Shown here: one piece after another, positions 1 to 7,469 of the stretch
Layout: each line of letters begins with the position of its first letter
Position numbering within the stretch: position 1 is the stretch's first letter
Origin: JAKZSU01 sp047517485
GTDB taxonomy: Bacteria > Pseudomonadota > Alphaproteobacteria > UBA7887
Direction: 5' to 3'
Assembly: GCA_047517485.1 (NCBI GenBank)
Contig: JAKZSU010000261.1
Span: 1-10,583 of the forward strand
Length of the DNA: 10,583 nucleotides
The notes under the pieces: model-generated
Database searches by the model: none
What the model saw: only the letters and a program-made list of their open reading frames with translations
What the model was told of the DNA's origin: nothing
Position numbers and translations under genes: made by a program

Positions 1-67
1 GGAAAAGTCGCTGGAACTCGGGTAGCGAATGCGGGAATGGGAGATCGGCGCGGTCGAGAACATCCAT
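1..67 (-). CDS. IS1595-family transposase, N-terminal fragment (runs off the left edge)
   Basis: Only the first 22 codons lie in the window. They begin at the ATG at 67-65 and include the residues SLPEFQRLF, which I recognise as the opening of IS1595-type transposases, just before their zinc-ribbon domain. The full protein would be a DDE-type transposase that cuts and joins the ends of its own element. The start is supported by a purine-rich Shine-Dalgarno (AGGGGAG) six bases upstream and by a well-formed promoter at 98-126. The zinc ribbon and catalytic residues lie outside the window, so I cannot tell whether the gene is intact. The family call rests on a short stretch read from memory. Confidence 0.7.
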   Translation of the reverse strand, partial: MDVLDRADLPFPHSLPEFQRLF

Positions 68-78
68 GGCGCGCTCCC

Positions 79-351
79 CTATATCCGGTTTGCGCCCATT
101 CTAGCCCTAGTGGGTGTGGGTGTAAACCGGATAGGAAAGGATTTTTCTTTTGGTTTGCGCCATTTTTTCTGACGTTCGAAGTCAGAGTAAACTAGCGGCA
201 TGTCCTCCATTAGGACGCCATCAGATGCTCTTCCCCCTTTATATTGCGTGCCCGTCAACCTTGCTAATCCGGCAATGCAGTCATCAACTCGGCAAGCATG
301 CCGCTCTCCGAAATTGGTTGCGTCTTGCACAATGAAAATTTCGCGGTTCAT
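79..351 (-). CDS. Doubtful 90-residue reading frame coupled to acyltransferase copy A, probably interrupted by the IS
   Basis: The ATG at 351-349 overlaps the TGA of the acyltransferase gene by four bases (ATGA), an arrangement typical of translational coupling. No convincing Shine-Dalgarno is visible. The first 60 or so residues look protein-like, but the last 20 are encoded by the promoter and leader of the IS1595 transposase. If the gene is real, the IS has replaced its 3' end. I recognise no family. Third-position GC is clearly lower than in the neighbouring genes. It could equally be a chance frame in the sequence between the acyltransferase gene and the IS. Confidence 0.25.
   Translation of the reverse strand: MNREIFIVQDATNFGERHACRVDDCIAGLARLTGTQYKGGRASDGVLMEDMPLVYSDFERQKKWRKPKEKSFPIRFTPTPTRARMGANRI
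82..133. repeat. 10-base inverted repeat bracketing the transposase promoter
   Basis: TATCCGGTTT at 82-91 and AAACCGGATA at 124-133 are perfect inverted copies separated by 32 bases. A second motif, GGTTTGCGCC(C)ATT, occurs as a direct repeat at 87-100 and 152-164, so it starts inside the first arm. These could be transposase-binding sites near the end of the IS, or an operator for self-repression. The outer terminal repeat of the IS cannot be identified because the other end is not in the window. It should lie somewhere upstream of 126. Confidence 0.5.
98..126 (-). promoter_or_regulatory. Sigma70-type promoter of the IS1595 transposase
   Basis: On the minus strand a TTTACA -35 box (126-121) and a TAGAAT -10 box (103-98) are separated by exactly 17 bases. 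Each matches the consensus at five of six positions. Transcription would start near 91, about 25 bases before the ATG at 67. A 10-base perfect inverted repeat brackets the promoter: one arm overlaps the -35 box, the other lies just past the predicted start site. Confidence 0.65.
168..186. other. Short inverted repeat of unknown role
   Basis: TCTGAC and GTCAGA form a perfect six-base stem around GTTCGAA, which itself contains the palindrome TTCGAA. No T-run follows it on the plus strand, and on the minus strand it is followed by A residues, so it does not look like an intrinsic terminator. It lies in the AT-richer stretch between the transposase promoter and the end of acyltransferase copy A. 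Confidence 0.3.
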
Positions 352-1001
352 GCTTTATCCGAATCCAATACGCCTGGATGATTTACATTGTTGTCCAATT
401 TCGCCCAAACCGTCTCGCGCACGAACTTGGCCACCGCCTCGGCATTGCCGAACGGTGCCACCACGTCGACCAGGATCGGCGTCGTGCCCGAGCGCCATTC
501 CGCCGGCTTGAGCCGTAGGTCCGAACGGGGCGTGCCGCCCTCGCCCGACGTGCCACCGCCGTCAGTGCCCCCAAGTCGCGCCGCCACCTCGTCCGACACC
601 ATCGCCCAAGTCGCCAGCGCCGTCGGCTTGCCGTCCTTCTGGAACAGCCGGAACTGGCGCAGCATCAGCGGCGGGATCAGCCGCCATTGCAGGTCGGCCA
701 CGAACAAATGCCGGTGCTTGGGCGACGCCATCATCAGCCAAACCGCACTAGCAAACATATTAGGGTGCGTTGCCGCACTGGCATCAGGGGCCGGATCCCC
801 GGCCGGGGTGGGTTTGGCGTCGGTGCCCGCGTCCGCGTCCGGCGTGATATCCGACGCCGCGCCGTTGGCGCCGACGATCGCCGCGCCCGCCACGTCGCGA
901 AGCGCGTCGGCGGCGATCACCGTTTGATCCGCCCCGGCCCCGCCGGCGCCGGCATGGGTCTCGTGGTCTAAAGGTCTCGCTACGCTGGCACTGATGGACA
1001 C
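348..1001 (-). CDS. HlyC-like toxin-activating lysine-acyltransferase, copy A
   Basis: Enzymes of this family (PF02794, type member HlyC) move a fatty acyl group from acyl-ACP to internal lysines of an RTX protoxin in the cytoplasm. Numbered from the GTG start (217 residues), the catalytic domain covers about 81-198. The motif WLMMASPKHRHLF contains H96, matching HlyC His23, and VDVVAPFG contains D179, matching HlyC Asp92. Both catalytic positions are kept. Residues 1-80 are an Ala/Gly/Asp/Pro-rich extension that HlyC lacks, and a Gly-rich loop (about 143-158) interrupts the domain. I chose GTG 1001-999 over an ATG nine codons upstream. It has a GGGAGG ribosome binding site, and the paralogue carries an in-frame TAG just before the same GTG. 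The C-terminus differs from that of copy B. No RTX toxin gene is in view, so the substrate is unknown. Confidence 0.8.
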   Translation of the reverse strand: MSISASVARPLDHETHAGAGGAGADQTVIAADALRDVAGAAIVGANGAASDITPDADAGTDAKPTPAGDPAPDASAATHPNMFASAVWLMMASPKHRHLFVADLQWRLIPPLMLRQFRLFQKDGKPTALATWAMVSDEVAARLGGTDGGGTSGEGGTPRSDLRLKPAEWRSGTTPILVDVVAPFGNAEAVAKFVRETVWAKLDNNVNHPGVLDSDKA

Positions 1002-1786
1002 AACCAAACCCTCCCGCGGCCGGTTCATTGACGAAGTTTAGCGGATCGCGGCTCTAGCTGTCGGGTGCGGCGGTCTCGGCCTCGGCATCGTCGCTGGATT
1101 GAACCCTACCAGCTCCAAGCACCGTCTCGCGCACGAACTTGGCTACCGCCTCGGCATTGCCAAACGGCGCCACCACGTCGACCAGGATCGGCCGCGTGCC
1201 CGAGCGCCATTCGGCGGGCCTGAGGCGGATGTCGGAGCGGGGCGTGTCGCCCTCGCCCGAATTGCCACCGTCGCCATTACCGCCGGTGTCGCCAAGCCGC
1301 GCCGCCACCTCGTCCGACAACAGCGCCCAAGTGGCGAACGCGATTGGCTTATTGTCCTTCTGGAACAGGCGGAACTGGCGCAGCATCAACGGCGGGATCA
1401 ACCGCCATTGCAGGTCCTCCAAAAACAGATGCCGGTGCTTGGGCGAGGCCATCATCAGCCACACCGCGCTGGCAAACATATTAGGCGCCGCGGCCGCGGC
1501 CGGGGTGGGTTTGGCGTCGGTGCCCGGGTCCACGACCGGCGTACTATCCGCTGCCGCGCCGTTGACCAAGTTCGGCGATATATCCGTCACCGCCCCGTTC
1601 GGGCCCCCGTCCGGCGCGCCGGCCGCGATTATCGTCTCGTCGGTCCCGGCATCGCCGGTCCCGTTGCCGGGCGGCATGCCGGCGTGGGTCTCGTGGTCTG
1701 AAGGTCGCGCAACGCTCGCACTGATGGACACAGCCTAATCCTCCCGCGGACGGTTTAGTAACGGAGTTTAAGGGATCGAGACTGAA
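408..1786 (-). repeat. Tandem duplication of about 650-670 bases containing both acyltransferase genes
   Basis: Bases 408-1056 and 1120-1786 align along most of their length. The alignment includes the leader upstream of both GTG starts: CCGCGGGAGG is present in both, as is the related pair ACGAAGTTTA (1031-1040) and ACGGAGTTTA (1761-1770). Similarity fades just past the copy B stop codon on one side and just before the accA stop codon on the other, which suggests where the duplicated unit was joined. Downstream of the shared RETV residues, the two 3' ends are unrelated. Confidence 0.75.
1054..1731 (-). CDS. HlyC-like toxin-activating lysine-acyltransferase, copy B
   Basis: Tandem paralogue of copy A, 225 residues, transcribed first. 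The GTG start at 1731-1729 is fixed by an in-frame TAG two codons upstream and a GGGAGG ribosome binding site eight bases away. By hand alignment the catalytic domain (about 84-204) differs from copy A at only about 15 positions plus a three-residue indel. H99 in SPKHR and D185 in VDVVAPFG match HlyC His23 and Asp92. The N-terminal extension keeps SISASVARP, DHETHAG and TDAKPTPA in common with copy A, but the low-complexity sequence between them has diverged. The Gly/Asn-rich internal loop is three residues longer. It lies 65 bases downstream of accA on the same strand, with no evident terminator between, so read-through from accA is possible. Its substrate and acyl donor preference are unknown. 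Confidence 0.8.
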   Translation of the reverse strand: MSISASVARPSDHETHAGMPPGNGTGDAGTDETIIAAGAPDGGPNGAVTDISPNLVNGAAADSTPVVDPGTDAKPTPAAAAAPNMFASAVWLMMASPKHRHLFLEDLQWRLIPPLMLRQFRLFQKDNKPIAFATWALLSDEVAARLGDTGGNGDGGNSGEGDTPRSDIRLRPAEWRSGTRPILVDVVAPFGNAEAVAKFVRETVLGAGRVQSSDDAEAETAAPDS

Positions 1787-1796
1787 TACCGCTGCG

Positions 1797-2753
1797 CTAG
1801 GCCAGCCCGCTGCGGCCGACGTCCATGAATTTCTCCCGGCGCCGGGCGCGCAGTTCTTCGCCGGAGAAGCCGAGCAGTCCTCGTAGCGCGCTTTCGATTT
1901 CGTCGCCGACCGCGCCCAGCACCGCTTTTGGATCGCGGTGCGCGCCGCCGACCGGTTCGGGGATCACCGTATCGACGATCTCGATCTTGAGGAGGTCTTG
2001 CGCGGTGAGACGCAGCGCCTCCGCCGCGTCCTGCGCCTTCTCCGCGCTGCGCCACAGGATCGAGGCGCAGCCTTCCGGCGAGATCACCGAATAGATCGCG
2101 TTCTCCAGCATCGCGACGTGGTTGGCGGCGGCGAGCGCGATCGCCCCGCCGGAGCCGCCCTCGCCGACGATGACGCTGACCAAGGGCACGCGGATGTCGA
2201 GACATTTCTCGATCGAGCGCGCGATCGCTTCCGCTTGGCCGCGCTCCTCGGCGCCGATCCCGGGATAGGCGCCCGGGGTGTCGACCAGGGTGATCACCGG
2301 CAGCGAAAACCGTTCCGCCAGATCCATCAGACGCACCGCCTTGCGATAGCCCTCGGGGCGCGCCATGCCGAAATTGTGCTGCACCCGGCCTTCGGTGTCG
2401 GCGCCTTTCTCGTTGCCGATAATCACCACCGAATAGCCCCGGAAACGGCCCAGTCCGCCGACGATCGCCGAGTCCTCGCCAAACGTCCGGTCCCCGGCGA
2501 GGGCTGAGAAATCCTCGATCAGGGCGTCGAGATAATCCGACAGGTGCGGGCGATCGGGATGGCGCGCCACCAGCGTCTTCTGCCACGGCGTCAGCTTCGA
2601 ATAGGTCTGCTTGAGCAGCCGTTCGGCCTTGGACTGCAGGCGCGCGACCTCATCGACAATGTTGAGCTCGCCATTGTCGCTGATGTGCCGCAACTCCTTG
2701 ATCTTTCCTTCGAGCTCGGCGATCGGCTTCTCGAAGTCCAGAAAGGTATTCAT
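1797..2753 (-). CDS. accA: Acetyl-CoA carboxylase carboxyltransferase subunit alpha
   Basis: AccA pairs with AccD in the cytoplasmic carboxyltransferase that moves the carboxyl group from biotinylated AccB to acetyl-CoA, giving malonyl-CoA for fatty-acid synthesis. The 318 residues match the usual length (about 319 in E. coli). Visible hallmarks are the N-terminal helix beginning MNTFLDFEKPI, the crotonase-fold motifs VDTPGAYPG (157-165) and GEGGSGGA (197-204), and SPEGCAS (225-231). The ATG at 2753 has only a weak Shine-Dalgarno (GTAGG), but the N-terminus fits the family exactly. It lies 68 bases downstream of mclA on the same strand, with a hairpin between them. No AccD gene is visible, which is common because the subunits are often encoded apart. 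It appears intact. Confidence 0.97.
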   Translation of the reverse strand: MNTFLDFEKPIAELEGKIKELRHISDNGELNIVDEVARLQSKAERLLKQTYSKLTPWQKTLVARHPDRPHLSDYLDALIEDFSALAGDRTFGEDSAIVGGLGRFRGYSVVIIGNEKGADTEGRVQHNFGMARPEGYRKAVRLMDLAERFSLPVITLVDTPGAYPGIGAEERGQAEAIARSIEKCLDIRVPLVSVIVGEGGSGGAIALAAANHVAMLENAIYSVISPEGCASILWRSAEKAQDAAEALRLTAQDLLKIEIVDTVIPEPVGGAHRDPKAVLGAVGDEIESALRGLLGFSGEELRARRREKFMDVGRSGLA

Positions 2754-2789
2754 CGGATTAGCCTACCATGATTCGTGCGCACGCGCCTT

Positions 2790-2822
2790 ATACCAAGGGT
2801 CATTATCAATAATCCTTGGTAT
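2790..2822. repeat. Palindromic hairpin overlapping the mclA stop codon
   Basis: ATACCAAGG (2790-2798) and CCTTGGTAT (2814-2822) are perfect nine-base inverted copies. Inside them ATTAT (2802-2806) and ATAAT (2809-2813) can extend the stem past a three-base bulge. The outer arm reaches into the TAA stop of mclA. On the minus strand the hairpin is followed by AAGGCGCG rather than a T-run, so it is not a standard intrinsic terminator. It may be a dispersed intergenic palindrome, an RNA-stability element, or a weak attenuator setting accA expression relative to mclA. Confidence 0.55.
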
Positions 2823-3802
2823 TATTCTGCCGCCGCAATGGTTTCGGCTTGCTTAACCAGGTTCTCGGCCTGCTTGATCGAGGCGATGTCGATCAGCCGG
2901 CCGTCGAGCGCCACCGCGCCGACCCCGTCTGCGATCGCCTGTTCCATCGCTTCGAGAATACGTTTGGCCTGGGCGACGTCCTCCTCGGACGGGCTGAACA
3001 CTTCGTTGGCGAGACCGATCTGGCTCGGGTGGATCGCCCATTTGCCTTCGCAGCCGAGCACCGCGGCGCGAAACGCCTGGGCGCGATAGCCGTCGGCGTC
3101 CTTGAAGTTACCAAACGGCCCGTCGATCGGCCGCAAGCCGTTGGCCCGCGCCGCCACCACCATGCGCGAAATCGCGTAGTGCCACATGTCGCCCCAATGG
3201 TAGTCGCGCGTCTCCCCCTCCGCGCCGTTGGTCAGCACGCCGTAGTTCTTGTTGGGGCCGCCGATCGAGGTGGTGCGCGCCTTGGTCGAGGCGGCGTAGT
3301 CGGCGACGCCGAAATGGAGCGACTCGTTGCGCGGGCTCGCCGCCGCGATGGCGTCGACATTGGCCATGCCGAGGGCGGATTCGATAATCATCTCGAAGCC
3401 GATCCGTTTGCGCCGCCCGGTGGCGGTCTCGATCTGGGTGACCAGCATGTCGAGCGCGTAGATATCGGCGGCGGTCCCCGCCTTGGGGATCATCATCAGG
3501 TCGAGCCGCTCGCCGGACTGCTCGAGCACGTCGATCACGTCGCGGTACATGTAATGGGTGTCGAGACCGTTGATCCTGAGCGACAGAGTCTTGGTCCCCC
3601 AATCGACGTCGTTGATCGCGGCGATGACGTTGGTGCGCGCGCGCGCCTTGTCGCTCGGCGCCACCGCGTCCTCGAGATCGAGAAACACCATGTCGGCCGC
3701 CGAGGCCGCCGCCTTTTCGAACAGTTCGACGCGGCTGCCGGGGACCGCGAGTTCGCTGCGGTTGAGACGAGCCGGCGCCGGCTCGGCGATGGTGAAACTC
3801 AT
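2822..3802 (-). CDS. mclA: L-malyl-CoA / beta-methylmalyl-CoA lyase
   Basis: Cytoplasmic lyase of the HpcH/HpaI (citrate lyase beta-like) family. It cleaves (S)-malyl-CoA to acetyl-CoA and glyoxylate in the serine cycle, and in the ethylmalonyl-CoA pathway also acts on beta-methylmalyl-CoA. The 326 residues resemble Methylorubrum MclA and Rhodobacter Mcl1 nearly end to end, as recalled. The known active-site residues fall at the expected numbers: R76 in LRINGLDTHYMYRD, and the Mg2+ ligands E141 (MIIESALGMANV) and D168 (FGVADYAAS). KWAIHPSQ (254-261) and GRLIDIASIKQAE (301-313) are further family motifs. I prefer the ATG at 3802 to one 18 codons upstream: it has AGGAGA five bases away, and MSFT is the family N-terminus. 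It starts 16 bases after xerD, so the two are probably co-transcribed. Confidence 0.93.
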   Translation of the reverse strand: MSFTIAEPAPARLNRSELAVPGSRVELFEKAAASAADMVFLDLEDAVAPSDKARARTNVIAAINDVDWGTKTLSLRINGLDTHYMYRDVIDVLEQSGERLDLMMIPKAGTAADIYALDMLVTQIETATGRRKRIGFEMIIESALGMANVDAIAAASPRNESLHFGVADYAASTKARTTSIGGPNKNYGVLTNGAEGETRDYHWGDMWHYAISRMVVAARANGLRPIDGPFGNFKDADGYRAQAFRAAVLGCEGKWAIHPSQIGLANEVFSPSEEDVAQAKRILEAMEQAIADGVGAVALDGRLIDIASIKQAENLVKQAETIAAAE

Positions 3803-3818
3803 AACATTCTCCTGGGGC

Positions 3819-4717
<899 letters not shown>

Positions 4718-4721
<4 letters not shown>

Positions 4722-6769
4722 CGCCCCCTCTCGATCAGTGATTCGAGGGCGAGGGCCTGGGCGTCGTCGCCGAGACCGACCGCGCGCAAACTGCGGATCA
4801 CCGATCCCAGCGCGATCGGATCGGCGGTCGCCGGACCACCCGGCCCGAGCGCGACCAAGGCCCACAACGCCGCCTCGCCGACGCGCCGCGCGCGCGCCGC
4901 GTCGCGCATCGCGAAACGAATACCGACATTGGGCACGGTGGCGACAATCGTTTCGGGTGCGGAACGATAGAGCGCCCACGCCTCGGGTCCCATGCGAAGC
5001 CCGAGCGCATCGAGCACCATGAACACCGGCGTCGCCACCACCACCCGCGCCGCCTGGTCATAGCTGGCGGGCAGCCCCCGCCACCACCGCACCGCCATCG
5101 CCGGGTCCCAATTGCGCCCGATGCCCACTCTGGCCGCGGCGAGCAACGGCAACACCGCCAACTGCGCGCCCAGCGCCTCGGGATCGGTGACCGCGTGCTC
5201 GGCGAGCGCGAGATACCACGCCTGCGCGGTCTCATAGCGCCGGTTGGCGATCAACGCCGGCAGCGCATCCGAGGCAAACCAGATCACCGTCTCGTCGGGT
5301 GCCACGGTGAGCAGCGAGACCCCGGTCGCGCGCGCCACCGGACCGAACCCCGGACCCCGGTCGGGACCATCATGCGGACTGGGCGCGAACAACGCCGCGA
5401 GCACCGCCGCGCGCAAGTCCGGCGCCAACTGCTGCCGGCTCGACTGAAACAACAGCGCGCGGCCGAGCGCATCGGGGGCATCGCCGGCGACGCGCAGCGG
5501 ATCGACCAACTCGTCGTCGGCGAAGGCGGGACGGAGATACGCGACGGCGAGCTCCGCCGGGGCAAGCGCACCGATCGCCGCCGCCGCCTCGGCGGCCCAC
5601 AGCCGCACTTCCAGCGCGATCTCGGGATGCATCGCCAAAGCCCTCAGGGCCGCGGGCCCAGCGGTGAAATTGGCGGCGGAGGAAGCGTCGGCGTCCTCGG
5701 ACTCTTCTAAATCAACGGGCGCCCCGAGGGCGTCGATTTCGGCGGCGATCGTGGTGGCGAACGACAAGCCGTCGCCGAGCGCGGGCTCGGCGCTATCGAG
5801 CTGACCGACGAGCTTCGCGGCGGCGGCGAGGAAGGCGGCATCGTCGGCGCCGGCTTGTTCGAACAACAGCGACAACGACAGCCCGGCGGCATCGACCTGG
5901 CCGTCGCGCGCCTGGCAATAGACCAACGCCTTGCGCCAATACAGCGTCGCGCTGATGCGCACCTGGGCGCGCGTCATCTGACAGGCCGCGGCCGCGTCGC
6001 CGGTCCAGAACAGCGCGTCGGCGACCCCCTGCCGCACCGCGTCGGTAAGCGCGCTCAGCGGCACCAGGTCGGCGAGCTCGAGGACATCGTCGAACGCGCC
6101 GAGCCGCAATAATGCGTTGATGCGCGCCGCGAGAAAGGCGCCGGGAACATCGAGCCCGCGCGGCGCTTCCGCCGCCGACAACAACAGCCGGCGCGCCAGC
6201 CCATGCATCGCCGGCGAGCGCGCCGAAACCGGCAATCGCGCCAACACGTCGAGCAAGGCCGCGCCGTCGCTGTCGCGCCAAATATCGAGCCCAAACCCGC
6301 CGTTGTCGCTGGTCAAGGTGCCGACCGATTCGGTGGTCACATCATCAAGCCGCCCGACGGTGACGCCGGCACCGGCCGGGGCGGATTCGATAGGCTTTGT
6401 CCCGTCCGCCGCGTTCGGCGTGGGTGGTTCGGCCACGGCGGGTAACGGGGTCTCCAGCGCGGGGTCGAGAACGAGCGGGGTGGTTTCGATGGTGAGCGGA
6501 GCGGCCTCGGGCAACGGCGCGGTATCGCGTGTGACCGGGTCAGGTCCCACTGGACGCGACTCGACGGTGGCCGCATCGGGGGGCGCCGTTTCGAACAAAT
6601 CGAGCACTTCTTCCAGGGTCGGCGGCGGCGCGAGCGGCGCCGCCTCCTCGTCCTGCGCCGCGACCGGCGCGACCAGTGCAACTTGTGCGACCGGTGCGAC
6701 CGACCCGGCGAGGGCGGCACAGGCGAGAACGCCGAGCGCGATCAGCCGGTCAACGCGGCAGGCGGTCAT
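4718..6769 (-). CDS. Exported helical-repeat protein of unknown function, upstream of xerD
   Basis: 683 residues. Residues 1-38 form a signal peptide: positive charges in the first eight residues, a hydrophobic Ala/Leu/Val core, and a likely cleavage after VAA before QDEEAA. Residues 40-135 are rich in Pro, Ala, Thr and Glu and are probably disordered. From about 155 (GFGLDIWRDSD) to the end the sequence is almost entirely amphipathic helix with many Ala and Leu, suggesting a TPR- or Sel1-like superhelical scaffold, although no single repeat fits a consensus well. I recognise no enzyme motif. Similar proteins upstream of xerD are familiar from other Rhodospirillales, but their function is not known to me. 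The ATG overlaps the 46-residue gene by 20 bases, and the TGA overlaps the xerD GTG by four, so it is the middle of a tightly coupled operon. No clear Shine-Dalgarno is visible. Confidence 0.75.
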
Positions 6770-6890
6770 CGTCGATCGGTTTTTGAATCGTCGCCGTCGG
6801 CGCCGGAATGTCCCACATCGCCATGAACACCCCGCCGCCGATGATGCCGAGGAGTATCAGCAGCAGAAGAAAACGCGTGAAGCCTCTCAT
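6750..6890 (-). CDS. Small single-pass membrane protein (46 residues), first gene of the xerD cluster
   Basis: A short frame of 46 codons plus stop. It encodes a basic start (MRGFTR), a hydrophobic helix of about 19 residues (FLLLLILLGIIGGGVFMAM), then WDIPAP and a polar tail ending DDDRLPR. This architecture fits an inner-membrane anchor with a short periplasmic tail, or an uncleaved signal anchor. I recall small proteins with the same WDIPAP and D-R-x-P-R tail in this position in other alphaproteobacteria, which supports a real gene. The start at 6890 has a weak GAGAGTGAG ribosome binding site. It overlaps the next gene by 20 bases in another frame, so translation is probably coupled. Its function is unknown. 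Position suggests a partner of the exported protein that follows. Confidence 0.7.
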   Translation of the reverse strand: MRGFTRFLLLLILLGIIGGGVFMAMWDIPAPTATIQKPIDDDRLPR

Positions 6891-6961
6891 CCGATCTCAC
6901 TCTCGACTTGCTTGACTATGCGATGCCGTGCGGCGCGCCGGTCACCGGTTCGATTCGGCGC

Positions 6962-6990
6962 AGTCTATCGGCTCGCCCCGGGCGATTCAA
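6962..6990 (-). promoter_or_regulatory. Candidate promoter for the small-protein / xerD / mclA / accA cluster
   Basis: On the minus strand TTGAAT (6990-6985) and TAGACT (6967-6962) are separated by exactly 17 bases. Each matches the sigma70 consensus at four of six positions. The predicted start near 6955 would leave a leader of about 65 bases before the ATG at 6890. This is the only well-spaced pair I found close to the gene. GC-rich alphaproteobacterial promoters are hard to call by eye. Confidence 0.4.
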
Positions 6991-7403
6991 TGTGGTGGGG
7001 GTTTGGCGGTGGGGGTATTGTGAGGTGGGGTCGCGGGAAGAGTGACTCATTCAAGAAAGTTGGCCCTGATGCCCGCCGAGCAGGATTTATACGGGTCACG
7101 ACTCGCACTTGGACGTCGAGCGAGTATAGGAGAAATAAATTTCGGCACCGACGATGATCGCGCCTCTAATTTCGCGGCTTCGATCGACACCTGACGGTCG
7201 ACGCCGAGCCAATTTCTCGCGCGGTTTCAGGCTGAGATGCCCAAATAACGCTGATAGTCGGGGTTTCATTCAACACCGGACTATAATCGGCCTTGGTCTG
7301 ATTGGTAAGGATTAGCCAATACCCGACATTCTCGGCCCGCGAAAAGACACCGCACCGTGGCACATCGCGATGCCGGTAGTGGGAGCCGTCCACTTCATCA
7401 TAT

Positions 7404-7469
7404 GCGCCCCTTCCACGCAGTAACTGCAACGGGAATACACTGCGTGTAAGCTGCACGCAGGAGGGGCGC
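7404..7469 (+). promoter_or_regulatory. Nested inverted repeats that could mask the cyclase ribosome binding site
   Basis: The Shine-Dalgarno of the cyclase gene lies in GGAGGGG (7460-7466). GCGCCCCT (7404-7411) is perfectly complementary to AGGGGCGC (7462-7469), which contains it. CACGCAGT (7414-7421) is complementary to ACTGCGTG (7439-7446), and that segment can instead pair with CACGCAG (7454-7460), which abuts the Shine-Dalgarno. These give mutually exclusive hairpins, one state sequestering the ribosome binding site. It would act in RNA only if transcription begins upstream of 7404, for example from the TATAAT at 7282-7287. No known riboswitch family is recognised. Confidence 0.4.

Noticed and set aside
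1099..1738. Two overlapping 200-codon plus-strand frames opposite acyltransferase copy B
   Set aside because: The minus strand encodes the HlyC-type motifs with intact catalytic residues, so the plus-strand frames are by-products of GC-rich codon use.
2790..2822. Intrinsic terminator after mclA
   Set aside because: The hairpin is good, but no T-run follows on the minus strand, so I record it as a palindrome of unknown role.
4722..4979. N-terminal extension of XerD to an ATG at 4979
   Set aside because: The extra 86 residues are Arg-rich, match nothing in the family, and overlap the upstream gene out of frame. The GTG at 4721 gives the standard XerD length and a GTGA coupling.
6117..7157. 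A 346-codon plus-strand frame starting opposite the exported protein and crossing the intergenic region
   Set aside because: It is Ser/Ala-rich low complexity, antisense to a gene with a signal peptide, and crosses the 46-residue gene and the candidate promoter.
7282..7287. Perfect TATAAT as the cyclase promoter
   Set aside because: No -35-like hexamer lies at 16-18 bases upstream (this interval is G-rich). I mention it as a possibility but do not annotate a promoter.
7166..7456. A 96-codon minus-strand frame before the cyclase gene
   Set aside because: It has no ribosome binding site, no recognisable motif and poor codon bias. It runs across the inverted repeats and palindromes of the leader region.
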